Below are positions 47,700 through 47,834 of a DNA stretch of 47,834 bases, in pieces. Origin of the DNA: Candidatus Vogelbacteria bacterium. GTDB taxonomy: Bacteria; Patescibacteriota; Minisyncoccia; Phycocordibacterales; XYD1-FULL-46-19. Position numbers and translations under genes: made by a program. The stretch is from contig JACPIA010000001.1 in assembly GCA_016188295.1 (NCBI GenBank), forward strand, positions 1-47,834. The letters run 5' to 3'. Each line of letters begins with the position of its first letter. The stretch's first letter is position 1. The notes beneath the pieces were generated by a model. The model made no database searches and was not told the DNA's origin. It saw nothing but the letters and a program-made list of their open reading frames with translations.

Positions 47700-47834
47700 G
47701 TGAATTCTCACTCTAAACGCAACAAAGTTTGCAGGCTAATTGCAACACCCTTTCGGGGCCTCACACTGGAAGGATGTCACATACACACATAGGTTCGGGC
47801 GACCGATCCTGCATTTCGCGGATGCTGAAGGCTG
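47700..47834 (+). mobile_element. IS30-family insertion sequence, copy 2 (partial, cut by the window end)
   Basis: These 135 bases are the reverse complement of 916-1050 without visible differences. The copy is inverted relative to copy 1, and the shared part starts exactly with GTGAATTCTCAC at 47700. Confidence 0.92.
47774..47834 (+). CDS. IS30-family transposase, 5' part only
   Basis: The first 20 codons (MSHTHIGSGDRSCISRMLKA) are identical to those of the transposase at 29-976. The gene runs out of the window. Confidence 0.85.
   Translation, partial: MSHTHIGSGDRSCISRMLKA

Noticed and set aside
1-47834. The two IS30 copies as a composite transposon carrying the ribosomal genes.
   Set aside because: The interior is essential chromosomal backbone of 46 kb in normal order. 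Two independent insertions, or assembly ends in a repeat, are more likely.
1-47834. CRISPR arrays, tRNA and rRNA genes.
   Set aside because: No regularly spaced repeats, no cloverleaf with a TTCGA-type T arm in a suitable place and no rRNA sequence were seen on either strand by eye. A tRNA scan would be the deciding test.

Overview
The window looks like a chromosomal contig from a Candidate Phyla Radiation (Patescibacteria) bacterium, probably of the Parcubacteria type. The grounds are a ribosomal-protein cluster with no rpmD (L30), a trigger factor without its PPIase domain, very short gene spacing, secreted proteins of families I know from CPR genomes (fibre-like, PKD/dockerin, Cys-tailed), a type IV pilus locus and a ComEC split in two. 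TGA is used as a stop (tpiA, comEC, adk), so recoded lineages such as Gracilibacteria and Absconditabacteria are excluded. These are identifications by eye; no database search was possible.

Layout: 1-1050 is an IS30-type element. 1151-1906 is a CPR-type hypothetical gene with its own promoter and Shine-Dalgarno (SD) site. 1981-6269 (minus) holds clpP, tig, two envelope proteins, ppa and nusA. 6427-8427 is a fibre-like surface protein. 8572-8862 is an orphan minimal nucleotidyltransferase next to a stub of its HEPN partner. 8975-14627 is a type IV pilus operon (pilB, pilC, four pseudopilin or PilX-like genes). 14651-16536 is tpiA-pgk, followed by a convergent HIT gene, recJ, an RNase H, a SpeD-like gene, the split comEC, an ECF sigma factor with a membrane protein, rpmB and an M50 protease. 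23819-41144 is the translation block: rpsL-rpsG-fusA, tuf, rpsJ-rplC-rplD-rplW-rplB, a 397-base break, rpsS to rplE, a second break, rpsN to rplO, then secY-adk-map-ndk. 41396-45674 holds a dockerin-type secreted protein, a probable 6S-like RNA, a membrane protein, a beta-CASP nuclease and a LOG-like protein. 45710-47834 is accessory DNA: an unknown gene, high-GC mini-genes, an IS481-like transposase remnant and the start of a second, inverted IS30 copy.

The most interesting signals are regulatory. (1) Many backbone genes have a -10 box, often an extended TGnTATAAT, 6-12 bases upstream of the start codon, which predicts leaderless or near-leaderless mRNAs; genes inside the ribosomal operons have no SD. 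The accessory genes at both edges instead have a full -35 plus extended -10 promoter, a 38-67 base leader and a strong GGAGG-type SD in most cases. (2) The two breaks in the ribosomal cluster (before rpsS and before rpsN) carry the same module: TTGACATC, 15-16 bases, TAGGATARAGC, a hairpin starting within a few bases of the predicted transcription start, T6, then ATG about 30 bases downstream of the start site. tuf has a looser version. This may be an undescribed ribosomal-protein leader or attenuator. (3) A stand-alone structured RNA of about 160 bases with a 12-bp closing stem lies at 43094-43257. (4) A family of short intergenic palindromes (core CAAGGC/GCCTTG or GAGGC/GCCTC) recurs about ten times.
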